Origin: Candidatus Pacearchaeota archaeon UBA92
GTDB taxonomy: Archaea > Nanobdellota > Nanobdellia > Pacearchaeales > GW2011-AR1
Reading direction: 5' to 3'
Length of the DNA stretch: 21,592 bases
Assembly (NCBI GenBank): GCA_002497285.1
Contig: DANJ01000025.1
Span: forward strand, 1 to 21,592
In this document: piece after piece, positions 14,584 to 21,094 of the stretch
Numbering within the stretch: the stretch's first letter is position 1
How the letters are laid out: the number at the start of each line of letters is the position of its first letter
The notes under the pieces: generated by a model
Seen by the model: only the letters and a program-made list of their open reading frames with translations
Databases searched by the model: none
Told to the model about the DNA's origin: nothing
Program-made: the position numbers and the translations under genes

Positions 14584-15428
14584 TGGCAAACAAAGAAACT
14601 GAAAAGAAAATTAAAGATATAGTTGAACCAACACCTGAAGAGTTGGAGAAATTAGAAGTAGAAATTGCAAATAAAATGATTGAAGAAGTTGAAAAGAAAG
14701 AAGAGAAAACAGTTGAAGAAGTTAAGGACGAGAAAAAAATGAGTTTCTCCGAAATGAGAGCTGAAAGAGATAAGAGAGCTGAGGAAGATAAACTTCATTC
14801 GTGGGTTCCAAAGACTCAAATTGGAAAAGATGTAAAATCAGGTAAAGAAAAGAATATTGATAATATCTTAGACAATGGGAAAAAAATTCTTGAATCTGAG
14901 ATTGTTGATTTATTACTTAATCTAGAAAAAGATCTTCTTTCTATAGGACAAGCAAAGGGAAAGTTTGGAGGAGGAAAGAGAAGAGCATGGAGACAGACAC
15001 AGAGAAAGACTAAGGAAGGAAATGTACTTACCTTTTCTGCAATGGCTGTAGTTGGAGATAAAAATGGACATGTTGGAGTAGGCTATGGGAAATCAAAAGA
15101 AACTCTCCCTTCAAAAGAGAAAGCTGTGAGAAATGCAAAGCTGGGTATAATAAAAGTTGGAAGAAGTTGTGCGCACTTTGATTGTTCATGTGATGAGAAG
15201 CATACAGTACCTTATATTGTCGAAGGGAAATCAGGAAGTGTTAGAGTCAAACTAATGCCTGCGCCTCAGGGAACTGGATTGGTTATAGGTGATGAATCAA
15301 AGAAGATACTTAGACTTGCAGGAATAAAGGATGTTTATGGAGTCACGAAAGGACATGTAAGGACAACATTTAACCTTGCAAGAGCAGTTTTAAATGCTCT
15401 GAAAAAAACAAGGGATATGGAGAACTAA
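14583..15428 (+). CDS. rps5: 30S ribosomal protein uS5 with charged N-terminal extension
   Basis: The double-stranded RNA-binding fold starts near residue 95, with FGGGKRRAWRQTQRKTKEG (128-146) and VGDKNGHVGVGYGKSKE in the first half. The C-terminal half holds LMPAPQGTGLVIGDESKKIL. The archaeal cysteine cluster CAHFDCSC (about 205-212), followed by DEKHTVP, is present. At 281 aa it carries a Glu/Lys-rich extension of about 70 residues before the family start, likely disordered or coiled. AAGGAG 6 nt before the ATG supports the long start. It ends one base before uL30. Confidence 0.94.
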   Translation: MANKETEKKIKDIVEPTPEELEKLEVEIANKMIEEVEKKEEKTVEEVKDEKKMSFSEMRAERDKRAEEDKLHSWVPKTQIGKDVKSGKEKNIDNILDNGKKILESEIVDLLLNLEKDLLSIGQAKGKFGGGKRRAWRQTQRKTKEGNVLTFSAMAVVGDKNGHVGVGYGKSKETLPSKEKAVRNAKLGIIKVGRSCAHFDCSCDEKHTVPYIVEGKSGSVRVKLMPAPQGTGLVIGDESKKILRLAGIKDVYGVTKGHVRTTFNLARAVLNALKKTRDMEN

Positions 15429-15429
15429 A

Positions 15430-15843
15430 ATGATATTAATAATAAGAATAAGTGGAATGGTTGATGTGCCTGAGAAGATAGAAAATGCTCTTTTCAGATT
15501 AAGATTGAGAAGAAAATATTCTGCAGTTCTTATTGAAGATAGTCCATTTAATGAAAAACTATTGAAAAAAATAAGAAACTATATTTCATATGGCCGAGTT
15601 AGTGAGAAAATGATTGAGAAACTTGTGACTGCTAGAGGAGAGGGCATTAATAGTAAGAAGATAGATGTTAAGAAAGTTCTTGAAAGTTTGGGCAAAAAAA
15701 AGGCTGAAGAGCTCGGGATAAAACCTTTCTTTAGATTACATCCACCAAGAGGCGGAATTGAAAGTAAAAAACACGTGGGAGTTGGCAAAGGTGTTCTTGG
15801 ACATAATAAAAAAATTGATGAACTTTTGGGGAGGATGTTGTAA
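15430..15843 (+). CDS. rpl30: 50S ribosomal protein uL30
   Basis: This 137-aa archaeal-type uL30 has the short uL30 core (LIIRISGMVDVPEKIENALFR at the start) plus the archaeal/eukaryotic extension ending in FRLHPPRGGIESKKH (about 101-115). It sits on the large subunit near 5S rRNA. The next gene starts on its stop codon in a one-base overlap (TAATG) and is not uL15 as in most archaea but a small zinc-ribbon gene. Confidence 0.95.
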   Translation: MILIIRISGMVDVPEKIENALFRLRLRRKYSAVLIEDSPFNEKLLKKIRNYISYGRVSEKMIEKLVTARGEGINSKKIDVKKVLESLGKKKAEELGIKPFFRLHPPRGGIESKKHVGVGKGVLGHNKKIDELLGRML

Positions 15844-16034
15844 TGTCTGACATGTGGGAATGTGAATGTGGAATTATTGAATATGGGAAGAACCCTCCTG
15901 AAGAATGTGATAAATGCTGGAAAATGAATGGCTTTACGAAAGTTCCTGAAGATTTGATAGAAGAGAAGAAAGAGATGGATTTAGGAAAAAAGATAAAGGG
16001 AACATTTGAGGAGGAAGATGAAGATGATGAGTAA
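15843..16034 (+). CDS. Rubredoxin-like zinc-ribbon protein with acidic tail
   Basis: This 63-aa protein has WECECGIIEYGKNPPEECDKC (5-25), close to the rubredoxin-like domain of rubrerythrins (W-x-C-x-x-C-G, G-x-x-P-P, C-x-x-C). The first pair here is C7-x-C9, one residue shorter than the usual C-x2-C; the second is C22-x2-C25. The last 10 residues are nearly all Glu and Asp, suggesting contact with a basic protein or shielding from RNA. It overlaps uL30 by one base and uL15 by about 11 bases, so it belongs to the operon. It may bind zinc or iron and act in ribosome assembly or redox sensing; neither is shown by the sequence. Confidence 0.8.
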   Translation: MSDMWECECGIIEYGKNPPEECDKCWKMNGFTKVPEDLIEEKKEMDLGKKIKGTFEEEDEDDE

Positions 16035-16500
16035 AAAAAGAACAAAGAGAAGTAGATATAGAGGGACTCATACTCATGGAAGAGGAGCCAAGAAAAAGGC
16101 AAGAGGAAAAGGACATCGAGGAGGAAAGGGAATGTCTGGAACTGGAAAGAGAGCAGACCAGAAGAAAAGCCTTGTCATAAACCTTTGGGGTAATAAATAT
16201 TTTGGAACGACTATCAGAAGAGCTGGAAGAAAAGAAAAAAACATAGAAGTAGTTGATCTTGGAAAAATAGAAAGCAGACTTGATTCTTTAGTAAGGAAAG
16301 GAATTGCTAAAGAAAATAAGGGCTTTTTTGAAATGGATTTTACCGGAAAGAAAGTTTTATGTACTGGAGAGATAAAGACAAAATTCAAAATAAAGGCTCT
16401 TGCTGCTTCTAAGGGCGCCATTGAAAAAGTTGAAAAAAATGGCGGAGAGATTGAGATTTCTGAAAATAAAAGAGAGAATGATGAAAAAGACAAGGATTAA
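16024..16500 (+). CDS. rpl15: 50S ribosomal protein uL15
   Basis: This protein is about 158 aa. The Gly/Arg-rich N-terminus (SRYRGTHTHGRGAKKKARGK, then GHRGGKGMSGTGKRADQKK) is the archaeal uL15 mark and threads into 23S rRNA. The frame is open from a TTG at 16006, but GGAGG at 16010-16014 lies 9 nt before the ATG at 16024, which gives MMSKKRTKR. An ATG at 16027 is nearly as good. It overlaps the zinc-ribbon gene and ends 24 bases before secY. Confidence 0.95.
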   Translation: MMSKKRTKRSRYRGTHTHGRGAKKKARGKGHRGGKGMSGTGKRADQKKSLVINLWGNKYFGTTIRRAGRKEKNIEVVDLGKIESRLDSLVRKGIAKENKGFFEMDFTGKKVLCTGEIKTKFKIKALAASKGAIEKVEKNGGEIEISENKRENDEKDKD

Positions 16501-16505
16501 AAACC
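16495..16505 (+). promoter_or_regulatory. Possible internal promoter for secY
   Basis: GATTAAAAACC overlaps the uL15 stop and is centred about 25 nt before the secY ATG. secY has no Shine-Dalgarno site in the 24-nt spacer, so a leaderless secY transcript is plausible. The match to a TATA box is modest. Confidence 0.3.
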
Positions 16506-16524
16506 TCTTTTTCCGTTAGAAAAT

Positions 16525-17910
16525 ATGGTGTTAAAAACAATACTCCAATATATTCCTGAAGTAAGGAAACCTGCCGAAAAGAAGGTAAGTTTCAATACAA
16601 AGCTTAAATGGACTTTGATAATACTTGCTGGATTCTTTATTCTAGCAAACATAAAACTTTACGGATTATCTTCCAACGCATTAGGAAGATTTGAACATCT
16701 TGCTATCCTTCTTGGAACTGACTTTGGTTCTGTAATCAGTCTTGGTATTGGCCCAATTGTTATGTCTTCTATAATTTTGCAATTGCTTGTTGGTTCAGGA
16801 ATTTTGAATATTGATACAAAATCTGAAGAAGGAAGAAGATATTTCCAAGGAATACAAAAGATAGGGGTTCTATTTTTCATTGTGTTTGAGGCAGTAATTT
16901 ATGTTGTTATGAGGGGATTGGAAGCTTCTCCTGGATATGCTCCAATAGTAATTGGTCAGCTTATGTTAGGTGGTTTGGTTATTGTTTATATGGATGAAGT
17001 TGTACAGAAGTGGGGCTTTGGCTCAGGAGTTTCATTGTTTATCGTTGCTGGAGTTGCATGGAGATTGTTTACTGGACTATTCCAATTTGTAGGAATAGGC
17101 GGACAGAACTGTCTTGCTGATTTTTCTGGAACTCCTTGTACAGGAAAAGTGCTTGTGATATTGCAATCAGTTATAAATGGCGCACCTTCTGAAGCCCTAG
17201 TTGCTCTTGGAACTATCCTTGTTACAGGAATTATTTTTGCATCTGTTGTCTGGGCTCAAAGTCTGAAAGTAGAAGTTCCATTGACATATGATAGATTAAG
17301 AGGATATGGCGTTAAATGGCCTCTTGCATTTTTCTATGCTTCTGTTATTCCTGTTATTTTGGTTGCTGCCTTAATTGCTAACTTGCAACTCTTTGCCAGT
17401 TTAATGGAAAACTGGTTGGGACATCCTACATTTTTAGGAGGGTTTGCTCAGGGAGTACCAATTTCCGGATTTGCATATTGGATAAATGCACCAAACATAT
17501 TAGAACTAGCATTAAGAGGAGGACTTGCATTCAATAATTTAATACAAGCGTTTTTGAGACTTATAGCTTACATGATTTTATCCATGGTATTTGCTATCTT
17601 CTGGGTTAGGACTGCTGGAATGGATTCTTCTTCACAGGCAAAGAACATAATTTCGTCTGGATTGCAGATTCCTGGATTTAGAAAAGATGAAAGGGTTTTA
17701 GAGAGCATATTGAATAGATATATTATGCCTTTGACAGTGATGGGTGGACTTGCTATAGGGGCTCTTGCGGCTGTGGCTGATTTGCTTGGAGCCTTGACTT
17801 CTGGAACTGCGATTTTACTTGCAGTCATGATTACTTATCAACTTTACCAGAATATTGTGCAACAGCACACTGTAGATATGCATCCTGCATTGAGAAAAAT
17901 GATAGGTTAG
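16525..17910 (+). CDS. secY: Preprotein translocase subunit SecY
   Basis: This 461-aa channel subunit of the Sec translocon has ten expected membrane helices. The plug and second-helix region ISLGIGPIVMSSIILQLL is at 71-88. QKWGFGSGVSLFI (161-173) is the conserved TM4-5 segment. VEVPLTYDRLRGYGVKWPL (249-267) is the cytosolic loop where SecY docks on the ribosome. The C-terminal GALTSGTAILLAVMITYQLY is typical of TM10. It follows uL15, the usual archaeal place, but the gene normally found next (adk) is not here. Confidence 0.97.
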   Translation: MVLKTILQYIPEVRKPAEKKVSFNTKLKWTLIILAGFFILANIKLYGLSSNALGRFEHLAILLGTDFGSVISLGIGPIVMSSIILQLLVGSGILNIDTKSEEGRRYFQGIQKIGVLFFIVFEAVIYVVMRGLEASPGYAPIVIGQLMLGGLVIVYMDEVVQKWGFGSGVSLFIVAGVAWRLFTGLFQFVGIGGQNCLADFSGTPCTGKVLVILQSVINGAPSEALVALGTILVTGIIFASVVWAQSLKVEVPLTYDRLRGYGVKWPLAFFYASVIPVILVAALIANLQLFASLMENWLGHPTFLGGFAQGVPISGFAYWINAPNILELALRGGLAFNNLIQAFLRLIAYMILSMVFAIFWVRTAGMDSSSQAKNIISSGLQIPGFRKDERVLESILNRYIMPLTVMGGLAIGALAAVADLLGALTSGTAILLAVMITYQLYQNIVQQHTVDMHPALRKMIG

Positions 17911-17921
17911 ATAACAAAACA

Positions 17922-17933
17922 TTTAAATATAAA
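17922..17933 (+). promoter_or_regulatory. TATA box of the toxin-antitoxin operon
   Basis: TTTAAATATAAA is centred about 24 nt before the ATG at 17951, giving a leaderless antitoxin mRNA. Confidence 0.5.
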
Positions 17934-17947
17934 TAAGATTAATCTTA
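17934..17947 (+). promoter_or_regulatory. Palindromic operator candidate
   Basis: TAAGATTAATCTTA is a perfect 14-bp inverted repeat lying between the TATA box and the antitoxin ATG, across the expected transcription start. AbrB-type antitoxins usually bind such sites and repress their own operon, so this is a likely autoregulation site. It has no GC-rich stem or T-run and is not a terminator. Confidence 0.5.
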
Positions 17948-17950
17948 CTT

Positions 17951-18169
17951 ATGCTTATTGACACCACTAAAATGAGTTCTAGGGGACAAGTGGTTATACC
18001 CTTGGATATGCGCAAAGACATTAATGAAGGCGATAAACTAATTGTAATAAGGAAGAATGATGAAATAATATTAAAAAAATCTATTCCTGAAACTGCTCTT
18101 TGGTCAGAAAAATCTTTGGCTAAAACCTGGCTGAATAAAGAAGAAGATGAAATATGGAAGGATTTGTAA
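17951..18169 (+). CDS. AbrB/MazE-type antitoxin (SpoVT-AbrB domain)
   Basis: This 72-aa protein has a swapped-hairpin DNA-binding domain at residues 5-43: KMSSRGQVVIPLDMRKD is the family signature (S-x-x-G-Q-x-x-I-P), followed by INEGDKLIVIRKNDEIILKK. The C-terminal 28 residues (WSEKSLAKTWLNKEEDEIW) would wrap the toxin. It should neutralise the toxin and repress the operon through the palindrome just upstream. Its last 16 bases overlap the toxin start, a common antitoxin-first layout. Confidence 0.88.
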   Translation: MLIDTTKMSSRGQVVIPLDMRKDINEGDKLIVIRKNDEIILKKSIPETALWSEKSLAKTWLNKEEDEIWKDL

Positions 18170-18486
18170 GAGGAGAAGTAGTAGTTTTAGAATTCCCCTT
18201 TTCTAATTTTATAAAATCAAAAAAAAGACCAGTGTTAGTTATCAAAGTTCCAAAGGGCGAAGATATTATTGTCTGCCAAATAACTGGAAAATCTTATGAT
18301 AAATTAGTTGAAATTCCAATTAAAAAAGAAGATTTTGCCAAAGGAAAGCTGAAAGTTGAAAGCTACCTAAGGATTGACAAAATATTTTCTGCTGAAAGGT
18401 CATTAGTGAAGTACAAAATAGGTGCATTGAAATCGATAAAGATTGAAGAGGTTGTTAATAAAATTGTTTCTTTCCTGAAAGAATAA
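18154..18486 (+). CDS. MazF/PemK-family toxin (putative endoribonuclease)
   Basis: This 110-aa protein has the PemK/MazF barrel pattern: RGEVVVLEFPFS (6-17), KKRPVLVI (23-30) with the conserved arginine R25, and CQITGKSYDK (41-50) with T44, near the RNA-cleaving site. Further marks are DFAKGKLKVESYLRIDKIF (60-78) and a closing helix IEEVVNKIVSFLKE. MazF-type toxins cut single-stranded mRNA or tRNA; the target sequence cannot be read from this. All expected positions look intact, so the pair is probably active. Confidence 0.88.
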   Translation: MEGFVRGEVVVLEFPFSNFIKSKKRPVLVIKVPKGEDIIVCQITGKSYDKLVEIPIKKEDFAKGKLKVESYLRIDKIFSAERSLVKYKIGALKSIKIEEVVNKIVSFLKE

Positions 18487-18494
18487 TTCTATAG

Positions 18495-18504
18495 ATTTAA
18501 ATAC
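18495..18504 (+). promoter_or_regulatory. TATA box for the DUF106/EMC3 gene
   Basis: ATTTAAATAC is centred 26 nt before the ATG at 18525. The insertase and prefoldin therefore have their own leaderless promoter, separate from the toxin-antitoxin pair. Confidence 0.5.
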
Positions 18505-18524
18505 AATTATTCTGTCTTCTTATA

Positions 18525-18926
18525 ATGATTATTGAGTTTATTAATGCACAGCCAAGGACCTCGATTATTATAATTTCTATCCTAGTTTCCTTTTTTATTA
18601 GTCTGATTAATTTCTTTGTTCTTGATAAAGAGAAGATGAGAACAAGCAGGGCGAGACAGAAAGAATTACAACAGGAAATGAAGAAGTATAAGGATAACCC
18701 TGCAAAGATTATGGAGATGCAAAAAGAAATGATGACCCATGTTGGAGATAGCTTTAAACATTCATTGAAACCAATGCTGATTACATTAATTCCTATATTG
18801 CTTGTGTTTAGTTGGATTAGGGGTGTTTTTTTAGAAACGACCATTGCAAAGACATGGTTTTGGTACTATCTTGTAAGCGCTATAGCCGGGAGTTTAGTTT
18901 TCAGGAAGCTTTTTAAACTGCCATAA
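18525..18926 (+). CDS. YidC-like membrane insertase (DUF106/EMC3 family)
   Basis: This 133-aa archaeal member of the Oxa1 superfamily helps insert membrane proteins next to SecY. It has the expected three helices: residues 11-33, about 84-98 and about 112-127. Between the first two lies a charged coiled coil with MRTSRARQKELQQEMKKYKD (38-57) and the family KIMEMQKEMM (61-70). It lies downstream of secY as in many archaea, but a toxin-antitoxin pair separates them here. Prefoldin alpha follows after 12 nt and is probably in the same transcript. Confidence 0.88.
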   Translation: MIIEFINAQPRTSIIIISILVSFFISLINFFVLDKEKMRTSRARQKELQQEMKKYKDNPAKIMEMQKEMMTHVGDSFKHSLKPMLITLIPILLVFSWIRGVFLETTIAKTWFWYYLVSAIAGSLVFRKLFKLP

Positions 18927-18938
18927 TTAGAGCAAGAC

Positions 18939-19331
18939 ATGGAAGAATTAGTCAGAGAATTACAAGAAAAATATGTTGAATCTCAAGACATGGAAGACAG
19001 GTTCAATTTAGTTGGACAGCAAATAAATGAACTACAGGAATTTGATTTTAATCTAAATGTGTTGGACAAATCTGAGAGTAAGGAAATGCTTGCAAGTTTA
19101 GGAAAGGGAGTTTATATCCCTACAGAAATTAAGGATAAAAATTTGTATGTTGGCGTCGGCTCTGGAATATTTGTCAAGAAAAAACCTGGAGAAGCAAGAG
19201 ATGTGATTAAAGAACAGCTTTCTGGATTATTAAGGATGAGAAGTGAAATAAGCCAGATTATTGAAAAATTGAATCTTGAAATGCAAGAGATTATTGTAAA
19301 GATAGAAGAATCTCAGAAAAAAGTCAAATAA
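18939..19331 (+). CDS. pfdA: Prefoldin alpha subunit
   Basis: This 130-aa jellyfish-type chaperone subunit has an N-terminal coiled coil (1-40), a two-hairpin beta centre with LASLGKGVYIPTEIKD and LYVGVGSGIFVKKK (about 51-83), and a C-terminal coiled coil (90-128). VGVGSGIFVKK is the family mark (V-G-x-G-x-x-V-x-K). It hands unfolded proteins to the thermosome. It follows the DUF106 gene by 12 nt without a clear Shine-Dalgarno site. Its end overlaps the convergent R15P isomerase-like gene by eight bases. Confidence 0.92.
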   Translation: MEELVRELQEKYVESQDMEDRFNLVGQQINELQEFDFNLNVLDKSESKEMLASLGKGVYIPTEIKDKNLYVGVGSGIFVKKKPGEARDVIKEQLSGLLRMRSEISQIIEKLNLEMQEIIVKIEESQKKVK

Positions 19332-20112
19332 TTTTGTCCGCTTTTCTTATGAAATCTGAATAATTTAAAATTCCTAGTTCTGAGATTATTTTTTTGATAT
19401 ATTTTCTGTTTATTTTTTCAAAGGCAGGATTTCTTATTTTTACTCTTTTTGGCGTGTTTTCCCAGACTTCCTTGAAATTTCTTTCTTCTATTTCCATGCT
19501 TTTCGGGGAAAATTTCCACGAGTCTGAAACTATATAGACTGGTTTTTTGTGTAACTTTGCTTCTTCTGCGACAACCTGACTACCTATTTTGTTCATTACT
19601 CCTGATTCTAAGATTGCATCTGCTCCAAGTAAGACAAGATTGGATTTCTTAACTGCCTGATGAATTGCTGAATCTACAAATAAAGAAACCTTTATTTTGT
19701 TTTTTGCTAGCTCTTTTGCCGTTTTTCTTCCTTGGAATAATGGACGTGTTTCTGTTGAAAGTACTTGGAATTTCTTGCCTTTCTTTTTTGCATAAATTAG
19801 CGCCTTAACTACAGAGGTTGAATGGCAGTGTGTGTAAATGATAGAATTGCTCTTTATTATTTTAAAAACTTCTTGATTTATTATTTCTTGAGATTCTTTG
19901 AAGTGTGAAAGTATTTTTTTCTTCCCTTCCTTTTCTAAGAATTTTAAAGCATTGAATAACGCAGGCTCTGTCGGCCTTAAATTCATTAATATTTTTTTTG
20001 TCTTTTCTCCGGGTTTTAAAGAGTATGCCCTAATTGCTGCTTTTGCGACATTTGTAGCTCCTTGAATTTTAATTGATTTTATATCCTTACAGATTTTTTC
20101 AAATTCACCCAT
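19324..20112 (-). CDS. Ribose-1,5-bisphosphate isomerase-like protein (eIF2B family)
   Basis: This 262-aa eIF2B/MtnA-superfamily protein has RPTEPALFNAL (46-56), THCHSTS (94-100) with candidate catalytic C96, ETRPLFQGR (121-129) and GADAILESGVMNKIG (163-177) with candidate D165. In the characterised archaeal enzyme (TK0185) the catalytic pair is Cys133 and Asp202, 69 residues apart; the spacing here is also 69. It would convert ribose-1,5-bisphosphate to ribulose-1,5-bisphosphate, the step after AMP phosphorylase, which is at the other end of this window. It is about 60 aa shorter than TK0185, mostly at the N-terminus. An aIF2B-type regulatory protein is the alternative. Confidence 0.8.
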   Translation of the reverse strand: MGEFEKICKDIKSIKIQGATNVAKAAIRAYSLKPGEKTKKILMNLRPTEPALFNALKFLEKEGKKKILSHFKESQEIINQEVFKIIKSNSIIYTHCHSTSVVKALIYAKKKGKKFQVLSTETRPLFQGRKTAKELAKNKIKVSLFVDSAIHQAVKKSNLVLLGADAILESGVMNKIGSQVVAEEAKLHKKPVYIVSDSWKFSPKSMEIEERNFKEVWENTPKRVKIRNPAFEKINRKYIKKIISELGILNYSDFIRKADKII

Positions 20113-20132
20113 TTTATAATTAGGAAGAGTGC

Positions 20133-20142
20133 GTATAAAAAA
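20133..20142 (-). promoter_or_regulatory. TATA box for the R15P isomerase-like gene
   Basis: The minus strand reads TTTTTTATAC, centred about 26 nt before the ATG at 20112. It abuts the TATA box of the divergent SpoIIM-like gene. Confidence 0.5.
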
Positions 20143-20152
20143 CTATTTAAGC
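20143..20152 (+). promoter_or_regulatory. TATA box for the SpoIIM-like gene
   Basis: CTATTTAAGC is centred about 25 nt before the ATG at 20173, supporting that start over the TTG just upstream. Confidence 0.45.
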
Positions 20153-20172
20153 TGTAGTCGGGATAAGAGTTG

Positions 20173-21036
20173 ATGTTAGAGATGTTGATAGGCCCGAAGA
20201 AGGCCGAAAGAAGGCCTTGGGAAATGTTTTTTGTCGGTGCATTTTATGCAAGCGTTTCTATTTTAATCGCACAGTGGGTTTTCTCGAAAGATGCTGTTCT
20301 TTCTCAGTATTCAAGCATTTTTGTAGTCACTTTTACAGTTATGTTTTCTATACCTTTCATGTATTATGTTATTAGGCTGGAAGAAAAAAAAGCATATGAA
20401 ATCTCTGGAGCGTTTAACAGAATTAAAGCACATAGAAAGGCTCTTTGGGCGTTCTTGTGGCTTTTTGCAGGATTTGTTGTTGCGTTTTCATTCTGGTACA
20501 TAATCCTTCCAACTTCAAGTTTATCTGAAGCACCTATTAAGACATATTGTCAGATAAATCGGCCGGGAAATGTGAGTGAATGTTTTGCGCAGTATGGACT
20601 AAAAGATGTACCAACCACTACTCAGTTTGCAATAACAAATGGAGAAAGATTGTTTCTGATATTTACTAACAACATATACGTTCTGATATTTACTCTCGTG
20701 TTTTCTTTGATATTTGGGGCGGGAGTCATATTCATTCTGGTATGGAATGGAATGGTTATAGGGGCCGCAATAGCAATATTTAGTGAATCTAACTTGAGTC
20801 TACTGCCTCTTGCACTTGGAAGGTATTTCATTCATGGTATACCTGAAATAGCTTCATATTTTGTTGGCGCTCTTGCCGGAGGAATAATTTCTATTGCAGT
20901 TATAAGGAGAGATTTAGAGACAGAAAAGTTCTGGGAAATTTTGCAAGACTCACTTAATTTGATAATACTTGCCGTGTTGATATTATTTATTGCGGCGTTT
21001 ATGGAAGTGTTTATTACTCCGTTGTTGTTTAGCTGA
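20173..21036 (+). CDS. SpoIIM/DUF95-family integral membrane protein
   Basis: This 287-aa protein has about six membrane helices (18-38, 47-67, 91-112, 165-203, 222-243, 262-284). The conserved block runs from FGAGVIFILVWNGMVIGAA (181-199) through RYFIHGIPEIASYFVGALAGG (217-237), the signature of the SpoIIM family (stage II sporulation protein M and archaeal homologues). Between helices 3 and 4 lies an outward loop with two cysteines (C126, C137) that could form a disulfide. Archaea do not sporulate; the role in them is unknown. The ATG at 20173 is picked by its TATA box; a TTG at 20170 and an ATG at 20182 are alternatives. Confidence 0.87.
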   Translation: MLEMLIGPKKAERRPWEMFFVGAFYASVSILIAQWVFSKDAVLSQYSSIFVVTFTVMFSIPFMYYVIRLEEKKAYEISGAFNRIKAHRKALWAFLWLFAGFVVAFSFWYIILPTSSLSEAPIKTYCQINRPGNVSECFAQYGLKDVPTTTQFAITNGERLFLIFTNNIYVLIFTLVFSLIFGAGVIFILVWNGMVIGAAIAIFSESNLSLLPLALGRYFIHGIPEIASYFVGALAGGIISIAVIRRDLETEKFWEILQDSLNLIILAVLILFIAAFMEVFITPLLFS

Positions 21037-21056
21037 TAATCTATCAATATAGCAAG

Positions 21057-21068
21057 ATTTATTAATTA
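21057..21068 (+). promoter_or_regulatory. Possible TATA box for the stomatin gene
   Basis: ATTTATTAATTA lies about 33 nt before the ATG at 21095, allowing a leader of a few bases. The match and distance are less good than at the other promoters here. Confidence 0.35.
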
Positions 21069-21094
21069 TCTCTTACATATGTGTTTGTTAAAAG

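Noticed and set aside
16006..16023. TTG start for uL15 at 16006
   Set aside because: This stretch contains the Shine-Dalgarno GGAGG that serves the ATGs at 16024/16027, and the extra residues do not match uL15.
17934..17947. The palindrome before the antitoxin as a terminator of secY
   Set aside because: The stem is AT-rich without loop and lacks a T-run after it; its place between TATA box and ATG suits an operator.
20170..20172. TTG start for the SpoIIM-like gene
   Set aside because: It would add only one residue; the ATG at 20173 fits the TATA box distance.
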